Numbered from the stretch's first letter, positions 1 through 5,601 are shown. The stretch is 5,874 bases of DNA from Frankiaceae bacterium (GCA_030840885.1 JAVEDQ010000287.1:1-5874), one strand, 5' to 3'. The notes: generated from the letters alone by a model not told the origin. Made by a program: numbers and translations.

Positions 1-366
1 ACCGCCGAACTCCCCACTGTTTCGCCCGCTGACACGGTTACGGTCGGCACCCACGCCCGGATCGTGTTCCGCGTCTCCCTGCATCCGGGCACCGAGCAGC
101 AGTTCCTCGCGGCGTACGAGTCCATCCGGCACCTCGTCGCCGGTGGCGTGCCCGGGCACATCGTCGACCAGGTCTGCGAGTCCGCGGACGTTCCCGGCGA
201 GTGGCTGATCACCAGCGAGTGGGAGCGGCTGGAGGACTTCCGAGCCTGGGAGCGAACCCCCGAACACCGCGAGCTGGTCGGTCCGATGCGGGCCTGCATG
301 GCCTCCGCGAAGTCAGCGAAGTACCTGATCCGGCGAGAGACCGGAAACCCGGGGCGGGTGCCGTGA
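1..366 (+). CDS. ABM-fold polyketide monooxygenase (5' truncated by window edge)
   Basis: The frame is open from base 1 to TGA at 364-366 (121 visible residues), so the true start is probably upstream of the window. The GTG at 64 falls inside the first core strand (ARIVFRVSLHPG) and is unlikely to be the start. The body shows the antibiotic-biosynthesis-monooxygenase pattern: a first strand, a helix (FLAAYESIRHLV), then GHIVDQVC, the strand WLITSEW, and the helix EDFRAWERTPEHREL. Small ABM proteins of this kind sit in type II polyketide clusters; they oxidise aromatic intermediates to quinones without a classical cofactor, and in pradimicin-type pathways they work alongside cyclases. The resemblance to that PdmH-like group is from memory, not alignment. 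The protein should be cytosolic and dimeric. It overlaps the next gene by 4 nt (GTGA), which implies translational coupling. Family call is fairly sure; exact substrate unknown. Confidence 0.82.
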   Translation, partial: TAELPTVSPADTVTVGTHARIVFRVSLHPGTEQQFLAAYESIRHLVAGGVPGHIVDQVCESADVPGEWLITSEWERLEDFRAWERTPEHRELVGPMRACMASAKSAKYLIRRETGNPGRVP

Positions 367-1115
367 GGGCGCTCGTCGAGGTCGACGTCCCGGTGGACCG
401 GGCTGCCGTCGTCGGCGGAAAACGGCCCGAGCGCGATCTCTTGACCCAGCCGAGGACGAGTCTCGCGGTCCTGCTCGTGCACGGCTACGCCAGCAGCGAC
501 CGGGTCTGGCGCCCGCTGGCTCGCCGGCTGCAGGCCGGCGGGGTCACCGACATCCGGACCTTCTCGTACGACTCGGAGGACATCGATCTGGTCGACCTGG
601 CCGCGTCGGTGGCGGCGGAGGTGCGCCACCACGATGAACAGGCCGCTGCACCTCCGCCGTTGCACCTCGTCGGGCACAGCCTCGGCGGGCTCCTCATCCG
701 GTACGCGGTGTGCGAGTTCGGGCTGTCCGACCGGGTCCACGCCGTGACGACGCTCGGCTCGCCGCACCGCGGTTCCCCGGCACCCGCGGCCGGGGCGCAG
801 CTCGGCCGGGACCTGCGGCCGGGCTCCGCGCTGCTGCGCCGGCTGGACGCCCGACCCCTACCGGACGGCATCCGGTGGACGGCGTTCCACTCCGACCGGG
901 ATGAGGTCATCCCGCCCTCGCATGCCGTCCTGCCGGTCCCGCGCCCGCGGGGTATCGGCGGAGCGCGCCCCGCTTCGGTGCGCAACATCGCGTTGTACGG
1001 CGTGCGCCACCTGGCTCTGCCCGCGGTGCGCGAGGTGGCTGACCACCTGCTTGCCGACGCGCAGGAGTTGGCGATTCCGGGCACGTTTCCGAATGCATCG
1101 AGGCGCGGCCGGTGA
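363..1115 (+). CDS. Alpha/beta-hydrolase, lipase/esterase type
   Basis: This is a 250-residue protein starting at GTG 363, overlapping the stop of the ABM gene (GTGA). An upstream extension in this frame would only read through the ABM gene. Visible fold elements: the strand and oxyanion-hole segment VLLVHGYASSDRVW (36-49), the nucleophile elbow HLVGHSLGG with Ser106, the post-nucleophile segment TLGSPHRGSP (130-139), an acid region FHSDRDEVIP with Asp180 (or Asp178), and the catalytic His216 in YGVRHLALP. The triad order Ser-Asp-His is intact. The pattern resembles triacylglycerol lipase/EstA-like enzymes. I see no signal peptide (the N-terminus is acidic and charged), so it is probably cytosolic and hydrolyses or transfers an ester or thioester rather than acting as a secreted lipase. 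Coupling to the ABM gene suggests a role in the same pathway, for example release, deacylation or editing; that role is inference. Confidence 0.85.
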   Translation: MRALVEVDVPVDRAAVVGGKRPERDLLTQPRTSLAVLLVHGYASSDRVWRPLARRLQAGGVTDIRTFSYDSEDIDLVDLAASVAAEVRHHDEQAAAPPPLHLVGHSLGGLLIRYAVCEFGLSDRVHAVTTLGSPHRGSPAPAAGAQLGRDLRPGSALLRRLDARPLPDGIRWTAFHSDRDEVIPPSHAVLPVPRPRGIGGARPASVRNIALYGVRHLALPAVREVADHLLADAQELAIPGTFPNASRRGR

Positions 1116-1135
1116 TGGCTCCGTCGCGCCTCGAT
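1097..1135 (+). terminator. Hairpin with 11-bp perfect arms around the hydrolase stop codon
   Basis: ATCGAGGCGCG (1097-1107) is the exact reverse complement of CGCGCCTCGAT (1125-1135). Two further pairs (G-T wobble, then C-G) extend the stem inward, leaving a 13-nt loop that contains the TGA stop at 1113-1115. There is only a short T run after it (TTT at 1135-1137), as is usual for actinobacterial hairpin terminators. It separates the upstream ABM/hydrolase operon from the YceI-led operon, so a terminator is the simplest reading. A bidirectional or attenuating role is possible. Confidence 0.65.
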
Positions 1136-1224
1136 TTCACCTTCACCTGAACTCCGATGCCGCCTGTATCTACAGCGCTGAAAATATCGTCTTATCCGAT
1201 GTGCAGGACGGTCTGCCCGCAAAA

Positions 1225-1245
1225 GGGCTGACGCTGCATCAGCCC
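1225..1245. promoter_or_regulatory. Dyad symmetry, candidate operator or 5'-leader hairpin
   Basis: GGGCTGA (1225-1231) and TCAGCCC (1239-1245) are perfect inverted copies separated by 7 nt. It is the longest dyad in the intergenic region and lies 49-69 nt before the YceI start codon. It could be a repressor operator (TetR- or MarR-family sites are of this size) or a small leader hairpin. The sequence alone does not decide. Confidence 0.4.
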
Positions 1246-1284
1246 ATTCGGCGTCTCGAAAATCGACACGCTTTGTCGCCACAT

Positions 1285-1288
1285 GGAG
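1285..1288 (+). promoter_or_regulatory. Ribosome binding site deciding the YceI start
   Basis: GGAG lies 5 nt before ATG 1294. It selects ATG 1294 over the out-of-frame ATG at 1283, which overlaps this site and would encode an unrelated low-quality frame, and over far-upstream in-frame starts inside the hydrolase gene. Confidence 0.7.
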
Positions 1289-1293
1289 ATCTC

Positions 1294-1845
1294 ATGCCCA
1301 ACACCGCCGCGAGCGCGTTGCCCTTCACGACCTTGCCCGCCCCCGGGACCTACCAGGTCGAACCCGAGCAGACTTCGATCCGGTTCAAGGCCCGCCACAT
1401 GTTCGGACTCGGAGGGGTCCGCGGCACCTTCGCCTGCGCTGGCGGGGAGATCCGGGTCGGCGACGATCCAGCCCTCTCGACGGTGACCGCGACCATCGAC
1501 ACCGCCAGCTTCGCGAGTGGCCACGTCCGTCGGGACGGGGACGTCAAAGGCCCCCACTTCCTCGACACCGAGAACAACCCGGTCATCGAGTTCAGCGCGA
1601 CGAAGCTGGAGTTCGCCGACGACCGTGCCGTCCTGTCCGGGGCATTGACCTTCGCAGGGACGACCGCGCCGGTGGAGCTGGCCGTCGACCGGGTCTCCGT
1701 CTCGGAAGGCGAGATCTCGGCGCACGCCACGGCCAAGGTCGACCGCTATGCGCTGGGCGTCACCGGCGCAAAGGGCATCGCAGGCCGCCATCTGACCTTC
1801 GACATCGACCTCACCGCGAGCCGCGAGACGGAACGAGGAGCGTGA
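1294..1845 (+). CDS. YceI-family lipocalin-like lipid-binding protein
   Basis: This is a 183-residue protein. After a short flexible N-terminus (about 1-17) comes GTYQVEPEQTSIRFKARH (18-35), matching the family opening (W/Y-x-hydrophobic-D/E-P-x-x-S-x-hydrophobic-x-F), followed by the GLGGVRGTF turn. Later come DTASFASGHVRRDGDVKG and HFLDTENNPVIEFSAT, the family's RD...FFD...P-x-I-x-F block, and a C-terminal strand ending in HLTFDIDLTAS. YceI proteins form an extended beta-barrel that binds polyisoprenoid or amphiphilic lipids. There is no signal peptide, so this copy should be cytosolic, unlike periplasmic E. coli YceI. Its stop codon shares one base with the start of the MFS gene (TGATG), so the two are probably translationally coupled. 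A carrier or sequestering role for a hydrophobic product next to the exporter is inference. Family call is firm, ligand unknown. Confidence 0.85.
   Translation: MPNTAASALPFTTLPAPGTYQVEPEQTSIRFKARHMFGLGGVRGTFACAGGEIRVGDDPALSTVTATIDTASFASGHVRRDGDVKGPHFLDTENNPVIEFSATKLEFADDRAVLSGALTFAGTTAPVELAVDRVSVSEGEISAHATAKVDRYALGVTGAKGIAGRHLTFDIDLTASRETERGA
1836..1840 (+). promoter_or_regulatory. Ribosome binding site deciding the MFS start
   Basis: AGGAG ends 4 nt before ATG 1845 but only 1 nt before the alternative in-frame GTG 1842. This favours ATG 1845 and the TGATG overlap with the YceI stop. Confidence 0.65.
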
Positions 1846-3311
1846 TGACTCGTCAGCACAACAAATGGTGGGCGCTGGGAGCCGTCAGCCTCGGCACCTT
1901 CATCACCATGCTCGACATCACGGTCGTCAACGTGGCGCTCCCGACCATCGAGCAGGATCTGCACACCTCGGTGAACCAGCTCGAATGGGTCGTCGACGCC
2001 TACGTCCTGACGTTCGCCGTGCTGATGCTCGCGGCCGGAAAGCTCGCGGACATGCTCGGCCGGCGGCTGGTCTTCATGATCGGGCTGGCGGTCTTCGGAA
2101 TCTCTTCCCTGGCGGCCGGCCTCGCCAGCACGGGTGACACGCTCGTCGTGATGCGCGGCATCCAGGGCGTGGGGGCCGCGCTGATCACCCCGGCAGCCCT
2201 GTCGATCATCGTGAGCTCTTTCCCGCGCTCCCAGCGAGGGGTCGCGATCGGCATCAACGGTGCCGTGATCGGGCTGTCGACGGCCATCGGTCCGTTGATC
2301 GGCGGATACCTCACGGAACGGTTCGGTTGGGGTTGGATCTTCATCGTCAACGTGCCCGTGGTGGTTGTCGCACTGATCACCGCGCCGCTGCTCATTCCCG
2401 AGTCGCGGGACCGTTCCGGTGATCGAAGCTTGGACCTTGCCGGCCTGCTGACCGGAGGAATCGGGCTGTTCGGCCTCGTCTACGCACTCATCCAGGGAAA
2501 TCACCTGGGCTGGTCGTCCCCGCTGATCCTGGCGGCGTTCGCGGCCGCGGTCTTCGGCCTCCTCGGCTTCATCCTCAGCCAGGCGCGCCGACGTCGGCCG
2601 ATGGTGCCGTTGCACCTGTTCAGCCGGGGCAGCTTCTCCGGTGCGAACGTGATCGCGCTGCTGCTCTCGTTCGCTATGTTCGGGCTCTTCTTCTTCGCCT
2701 CCCTCTACCTGCAGAACGTCCTCGGCTACTCCGCTATCAAGGCGGGTGCGGCGTTCCTCCCGATGACGGTGGTCATCATGCTGGTGGCGCCGGTGGCGGG
2801 AGTAGCGGTCGAGCGTGGTGCCACCCGACCTCTCATGGTCATCGGCATGTCGCTCATGGCGCTCTCGCTCGTTCTGTTCAGCCGCCTGGGCATCAGCTCG
2901 CAGCTCTGGGAGGTCTTGATCCCGATGCTGCTGGGAGGCATCGCCATGGCCCTGGCCCTGACACCGCTGGTGGATGTGGCGATGGCTGCCGTGCCGGAGG
3001 ATCTCGAAGGCGTGGGGGCCGGCATCCTCAACACGTCACGTCAGGTCGGTGGCGCACTCGGGCTCGCAGCGATGGGCGCGATCGTCACTTCCGGGGTGAC
3101 GAGCTCGGTGGCCCTCGGGACGACTCGACAGGCCGCGTTCGTCCACGGCTTTCACAACGCCCTGATCCTCGCGGCGGCCGTGTCCCTTCTCGGCGCGGTA
3201 GCAGGTCTGTGGATGCGGCCCGAACGACCAGAAGAAGAGTCTTCCGCTGGCCGCGTCGCGCAGCCGGCCGAGAACTTCGAACCGATTCTCGCCAGCGCGG
3301 AGGTGCACTGA
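1845..3311 (+). CDS. DHA2-family (EmrB/QacA-like) MFS drug exporter
   Basis: This 488-residue integral membrane protein has the size and hydrophobic pattern of a 14-helix drug:H+ antiporter. Visible motifs are LDITVVNVALP (23-33, motif D1 in helix 1), GKLADMLGRR (65-74, motif A in the loop between helices 2 and 3), RGIQGVGAALITPAAL (about 104-119, motif B with its conserved Arg) and GAVIGLSTAIGPLIGG (139-154, motif C, typical of exporters). The C-terminal tail (about 455-488) is polar and cytosolic. It should use proton influx to expel the pathway product and so give self-resistance. It is coupled upstream to the YceI-like gene by TGATG, and only 1 nt separates its stop from the SDR start. 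Subfamily call is firm; the substrate is inferred from context. Confidence 0.92.
   Translation: MTRQHNKWWALGAVSLGTFITMLDITVVNVALPTIEQDLHTSVNQLEWVVDAYVLTFAVLMLAAGKLADMLGRRLVFMIGLAVFGISSLAAGLASTGDTLVVMRGIQGVGAALITPAALSIIVSSFPRSQRGVAIGINGAVIGLSTAIGPLIGGYLTERFGWGWIFIVNVPVVVVALITAPLLIPESRDRSGDRSLDLAGLLTGGIGLFGLVYALIQGNHLGWSSPLILAAFAAAVFGLLGFILSQARRRRPMVPLHLFSRGSFSGANVIALLLSFAMFGLFFFASLYLQNVLGYSAIKAGAAFLPMTVVIMLVAPVAGVAVERGATRPLMVIGMSLMALSLVLFSRLGISSQLWEVLIPMLLGGIAMALALTPLVDVAMAAVPEDLEGVGAGILNTSRQVGGALGLAAMGAIVTSGVTSSVALGTTRQAAFVHGFHNALILAAAVSLLGAVAGLWMRPERPEEESSAGRVAQPAENFEPILASAEVH
3299..3303 (+). promoter_or_regulatory. Ribosome binding site of the SDR gene
   Basis: A strong GGAGG lies inside the last codons of the MFS gene, 9 nt before ATG 3313. 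It supports this start and independent re-initiation after the MFS stop. Confidence 0.65.
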
Positions 3312-3312
3312 A

Positions 3313-4197
3313 ATGACCACCTTGAATTCCTCGTCAAAGGTTTTCCTGATTACGGGAGCAAGCGGCGGTGCCGCCCCCTACGTCGCGCGAACCTTGCTCG
3401 CCCGCGGAGACCGGGTTGTGCTCACGGCTCGCAATGCGGATCGGTTGGCGGAGCTGGAACACGAGCTCTCAGCCGGGAACGCGGTCGCCACCGTGACTGC
3501 CGATGTCATCGAGCCCGAGCAGGCGGCGATGGTGGCGGCCCGGGCTGTCGAGCAGTTCGGGCGCCTCGACGGCCTGGTGCATCTCGCCGGTGCTTTCCGT
3601 GCCGGCACTCCGGTGATCGCCGCTCCGCCGGAGGTCTACCTGGAGTTGTACCGCGCCAACGTCGTCGCTGCTGCCGTTGTCACCCAGGCGGTGCTGAGGC
3701 AGATGCGGACCGGACCGGGTTGGCTGGTCTACATCGGTTCCTTGCTGGCGCAGGAGCCGATGCCCACCACCGGGCCCTACGCAGCCTCGAAATCGGCTCT
3801 GCTGGCGTGGGTCCGTGCTCTCGGCCGCGAGGTCGCCGATCTCGGCATCAATGCGAATGCCGTGGTGACGACCTTGCTCGACACCCCGAAGAACCGGGCC
3901 ACACAGCCGGACGCCGACCACTCCCGGTGGGTGCCGGCGGAGGACCTCGCGGAGGTCGTCGATTTCCTCACGTCTTCGGGTGCCCGGAGCATGTTCGGTA
4001 TGGCTGTGCCGGTACACGGCCGGTTCGCCCTGGTCCCGCCGCCTGGCGCGGTGGGCGGTCCGCCGCCGGGGGTGATCGCCGGCCCACCGCGGTCGGCGGT
4101 CGGCGGGCCGCCGCCGGGCACGGTTCCGCAACAACACGGCCGGGTCGGGGTGCCGGAGGCCCCACTGGCCGGTCCGCCCGCTGGCCCCCGCCCGTAG
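3313..4197 (+). CDS. Short-chain dehydrogenase/reductase with Pro/Gly-rich C-terminal tail
   Basis: This 294-residue protein is a classical SDR over residues 1-240. It shows KVFLITGASGGAAPYVA for the Rossmann turn (9-25), VVLTARN with Arg40 after strand 2 (an NADP(H)-leaning feature), Asp64 in ADV, HLAG (90-93, in place of NNAG), Asn116, Ser143 in YIGS, and Tyr156/Lys160 in PYAASKSALLAW. The catalytic Asn-Ser-Tyr-Lys set is complete. The glycine motif is unusual: TGxxxGxG reads TGASGGAA, with Ala21 in place of the last Gly. Residues 241-294 go beyond the usual SDR end and form a low-complexity tail with a 16-residue repeat. It probably reduces a ketone or oxidises an alcohol on the polyketide in the cytosol. 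It is preceded by a 1-nt gap to the exporter and followed by 61 nt before the SnoaL-like gene. Confidence 0.88.
   Translation: MTTLNSSSKVFLITGASGGAAPYVARTLLARGDRVVLTARNADRLAELEHELSAGNAVATVTADVIEPEQAAMVAARAVEQFGRLDGLVHLAGAFRAGTPVIAAPPEVYLELYRANVVAAAVVTQAVLRQMRTGPGWLVYIGSLLAQEPMPTTGPYAASKSALLAWVRALGREVADLGINANAVVTTLLDTPKNRATQPDADHSRWVPAEDLAEVVDFLTSSGARSMFGMAVPVHGRFALVPPPGAVGGPPPGVIAGPPRSAVGGPPPGTVPQQHGRVGVPEAPLAGPPAGPRP
4048..4119 (+). repeat. Imperfect direct repeat in the SDR tail, period 48 bp
   Basis: Two 24-bp copies (4048-4071 and 4096-4119) match at 21 of 24 positions and encode AVGGPPPG twice, 16 residues apart, with VIAGPPRS between them. Each copy contains a GGCGGNCCGCC dyad (4054-4064 and 4102-4112). 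The arrangement suggests local duplication of a GC-rich segment within the coding frame. Confidence 0.75.
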
Positions 4198-4202
4198 GGC
4201 GG
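4188..4202 (+). other. Small GC hairpin over the SDR stop codon
   Basis: CCGCCC (4188-4193) pairs perfectly with GGGCGG (4197-4202) across the 3-nt loop GTA; the TAG stop is at 4195-4197. There is no T tract. It may weakly attenuate transcription between the SDR and SnoaL-like genes, or it may simply reflect the GC-rich tail. Confidence 0.3.
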
Positions 4203-4247
4203 CCGTGAAGCCGTCCACCCCTCAGCACTTCGCCACTTCGACAGATC

Positions 4248-4253
4248 AGGAAG
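4248..4253 (+). promoter_or_regulatory. Ribosome binding site deciding the SnoaL-like start
   Basis: AGGAAG lies 5 nt before ATG 4259. This supports ATG 4259 over the in-frame GTG 4205, whose extra 18 residues (KPSTPQHF...) look non-conserved and which has no clear binding site. Confidence 0.6.
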
Positions 4254-4258
4254 CTCCG

Positions 4259-4690
4259 ATGGACCAGCTGCAGGAGAACAAGCGCATCGTCCAGGATGCG
4301 GAAGACGCGTGGAACGAGGGGGACCTGGATCGCGCCTTCGGGTACTTCGATCGCCAGTACGTGGAGAACACGCCGTTCCCGGGGCTGCCCCCGTCCAAGG
4401 ACGGGCTGCGATCCCTGCTGACTTCCTTCCGGGATGCCTTTCCCGATGGCCACGTGACGATCAACCTGATCGTGGCGGAGGGAGATCTGGTCACCTACCA
4501 CTCGACGGCCAGGGGCACGCACTCCGGCAACTTCATGGGCGTCGAACCGACCGGCAACAACATCACCGTGGACGCGATTCACATTCATCGCGTTCGGAAC
4601 GGCAGGATCGTGGAGCACTGGGGCCAGTCGGACTCGCTGGGGCTCATGCGTCAGCTCGGTGCGCTGCCGTCGGGTGGCGTCCGGCCGTGA
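4259..4690 (+). CDS. SnoaL-like polyketide cyclase / NTF2-fold protein
   Basis: This 143-residue protein has the normal length for the SnoaL-like family. The helix ENKRIVQDAEDAWNEGDLD leads to YVENTPFPGLPPSKDGLRSL, then FRDAFPDGHVTIN, VTYHSTARGTHSGNFMGVEPTGN, and the family-typical end IHIHRVRNGRIVEHWGQSDSLGLMRQLG. This is the conical alpha+beta barrel of SnoaL/AknH, cofactor-independent cyclases that close the last ring of anthracyclines; some relatives are hydroxylases or of unknown function. The residue after EHW is Gly122, where many relatives have Asp. Whether that is the SnoaL catalytic Asp needs an alignment; Asp105 and Asp125 are nearby alternatives. It is cytosolic. Its stop overlaps the next start by 4 nt (GTGA), tying it closely to the DUF1772 protein. 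Family firm, reaction uncertain. Confidence 0.83.
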   Translation: MDQLQENKRIVQDAEDAWNEGDLDRAFGYFDRQYVENTPFPGLPPSKDGLRSLLTSFRDAFPDGHVTINLIVAEGDLVTYHSTARGTHSGNFMGVEPTGNNITVDAIHIHRVRNGRIVEHWGQSDSLGLMRQLGALPSGGVRP

Positions 4691-5601
4691 CCACACACGT
4701 CCTGTGGGCAGTGGTTCTGCTGTCCTCCGGACTCCTCGCGGGCGGGGTCATCACGGTATCGCTGGCCGTGATCCCCGCCCTGCGGGTATTCGGCGAGCGC
4801 ACCGATTTCCAGATCCACCGGGTCTTCAACCCGCTACCCGACTACTACATGCCGCAGTCGCTTTTCCTTTCCGCGCTCGCGGTCCTGGGCCTGCTCACAT
4901 TCGGCGGCGGTACCGAATCGCCCGGCCGGTGGTTCCTGCTCGTGGGCCTGGGGTTGAGTCTTCCGATCATCCTGATCTCTCTTCTGGGCAACCGCAGGAT
5001 CAACCTGCTCATCCGGCGCTGGTCCCAGCCCGAGTTGCCGCCGGGGTATTCGAGAATGCGCCGCGTCTGGGATCGGTGGCACATCTCCCGAACTGCGCTG
5101 TGCCTGGTTCTCGCCGTTTGTTACGGGACGGCGGTCGGACTCAAGGGAGGCACACCGGCCCGCATGTCGACCGAGCTGCTGGGTGCCCTGATGGCCGGTG
5201 GCCTTCTGATGATCGAGGTCGCCGTCGTGCCGACGTTTCATCGGGTGCCCGCACCGGTGAGCGCCCGGCTGCACCTCGCGGTCGACCACTACATCGAGCG
5301 CTCGATGCCGGCCTTCACCGTGCTGACGGCGTTGGCGGCGGTTCTGACATTGGCCACGGGCGGCGAAAGCGGTACCCGCCGGTCGCTGTTGGTCGTGGGA
5401 GTGGTGCTGACCGTCGTCGTGGCCGCGGTGTCCCACTTGTGCAACCGGCGACTCAACGTCCGGCTGCGGCAGTGGGAGTTGGACCCACCACCGCCGACGT
5501 ACGCCGGACTACGGAAGAGATGGGACCGCTTCCACCTGCTCCGGACGACCAGCGGTCTGGCCGCTTTCGCGTGCTTCGTCGTGGCGTGCCTCCCGGAGTG
5601 A
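4687..5601 (+). CDS. Tandem double-DUF1772 (anthrone-oxygenase-like) membrane protein
   Basis: This 304-residue protein starts at GTG 4687 inside the SnoaL-like stop (GTGA). There is no earlier plausible start and the first internal Met is residue 55. The protein is two homologous halves, each with about four hydrophobic segments. Matching landmarks are LLAGG (16-20) and LMAGG (168-172), YMP (54-56) and SMP (206-208), NRRINLLIRRW (102-112) and NRRLNVRLRQW (253-263), and WDRWHISRT (128-136) and WDRFHLLRT (279-287), a period of about 151 residues. W-x3-H-x2-R before the last helix is typical of DUF1772, the family that includes fungal HypC, which oxidises norsolorinic acid anthrone to the anthraquinone. 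Usual members are single-domain, about 140-170 residues. Both halves keep the Asn, Trp, His and Arg residues, so neither looks obviously dead. Likely role (inference): membrane-associated oxidation of an anthrone-like intermediate. Confidence 0.8.
   Translation: MTTHVLWAVVLLSSGLLAGGVITVSLAVIPALRVFGERTDFQIHRVFNPLPDYYMPQSLFLSALAVLGLLTFGGGTESPGRWFLLVGLGLSLPIILISLLGNRRINLLIRRWSQPELPPGYSRMRRVWDRWHISRTALCLVLAVCYGTAVGLKGGTPARMSTELLGALMAGGLLMIEVAVVPTFHRVPAPVSARLHLAVDHYIERSMPAFTVLTALAAVLTLATGGESGTRRSLLVVGVVLTVVVAAVSHLCNRRLNVRLRQWELDPPPPTYAGLRKRWDRFHLLRTTSGLAAFACFVVACLPE

Larger units (their letters stand above)
1140..1293 (+). promoter_or_regulatory. Intergenic promoter/operator region upstream of the YceI-led operon
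   Basis: The 178 nt between the hydrolase stop and the next ATG contain no convincing gene. They hold A+T-richer stretches (around 1181-1200 and 1257-1276) and three separate dyads: CTGTA-TC-TACAG (1164-1175, overlapping the palindrome CAGCGCTG at 1173-1180), GGGCTGA-N7-TCAGCCC (1225-1245) and CGACA-N5-TGTCG (1264-1278). Two related motifs, GAAAATATCG (1180-1189) and GAAAATCG (1258-1265), also occur. I could not assign a clean -35/-10 pair. Placement between a terminator-like hairpin and a five-gene operon makes a regulated promoter likely; the regulator is not in the window. Confidence 0.45.

Noticed and set aside
485..1282. Long minus-strand open frame opposite the hydrolase gene
   Set aside because: Its translation is Arg/Ser-rich with no recognisable motif, and it lies opposite a gene with a complete catalytic triad; it is a GC-driven shadow.
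901..1293. Extended in-frame start for the YceI gene
   Set aside because: The frame is open back to 901 but overlaps the hydrolase gene, shows no family homology before residue GTYQV, and ATG 1294 has a good GGAG at 5 nt.
1283..1486. ATG 1283 open frame
   Set aside because: It overlaps the YceI gene in another frame, its translation is Pro/Arg/Ser-rich without motifs, and the GGAG fits ATG 1294 instead.
1842..1844. GTG 1842 as the MFS start
   Set aside because: It would leave only 1 nt after AGGAG; ATG 1845, one codon later, is better spaced.
1746..2615. 289-codon minus-strand frame opposite the MFS gene
   Set aside because: The translation is a run of charged Asp/Arg/Gln/His residues typical of antisense of a membrane-protein gene; the + strand MFS motifs are unambiguous.
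4205..4258. GTG 4205 as the SnoaL-like start
   Set aside because: The extra 18 residues look non-conserved, and AGGAAG before ATG 4259 is a clear binding site.
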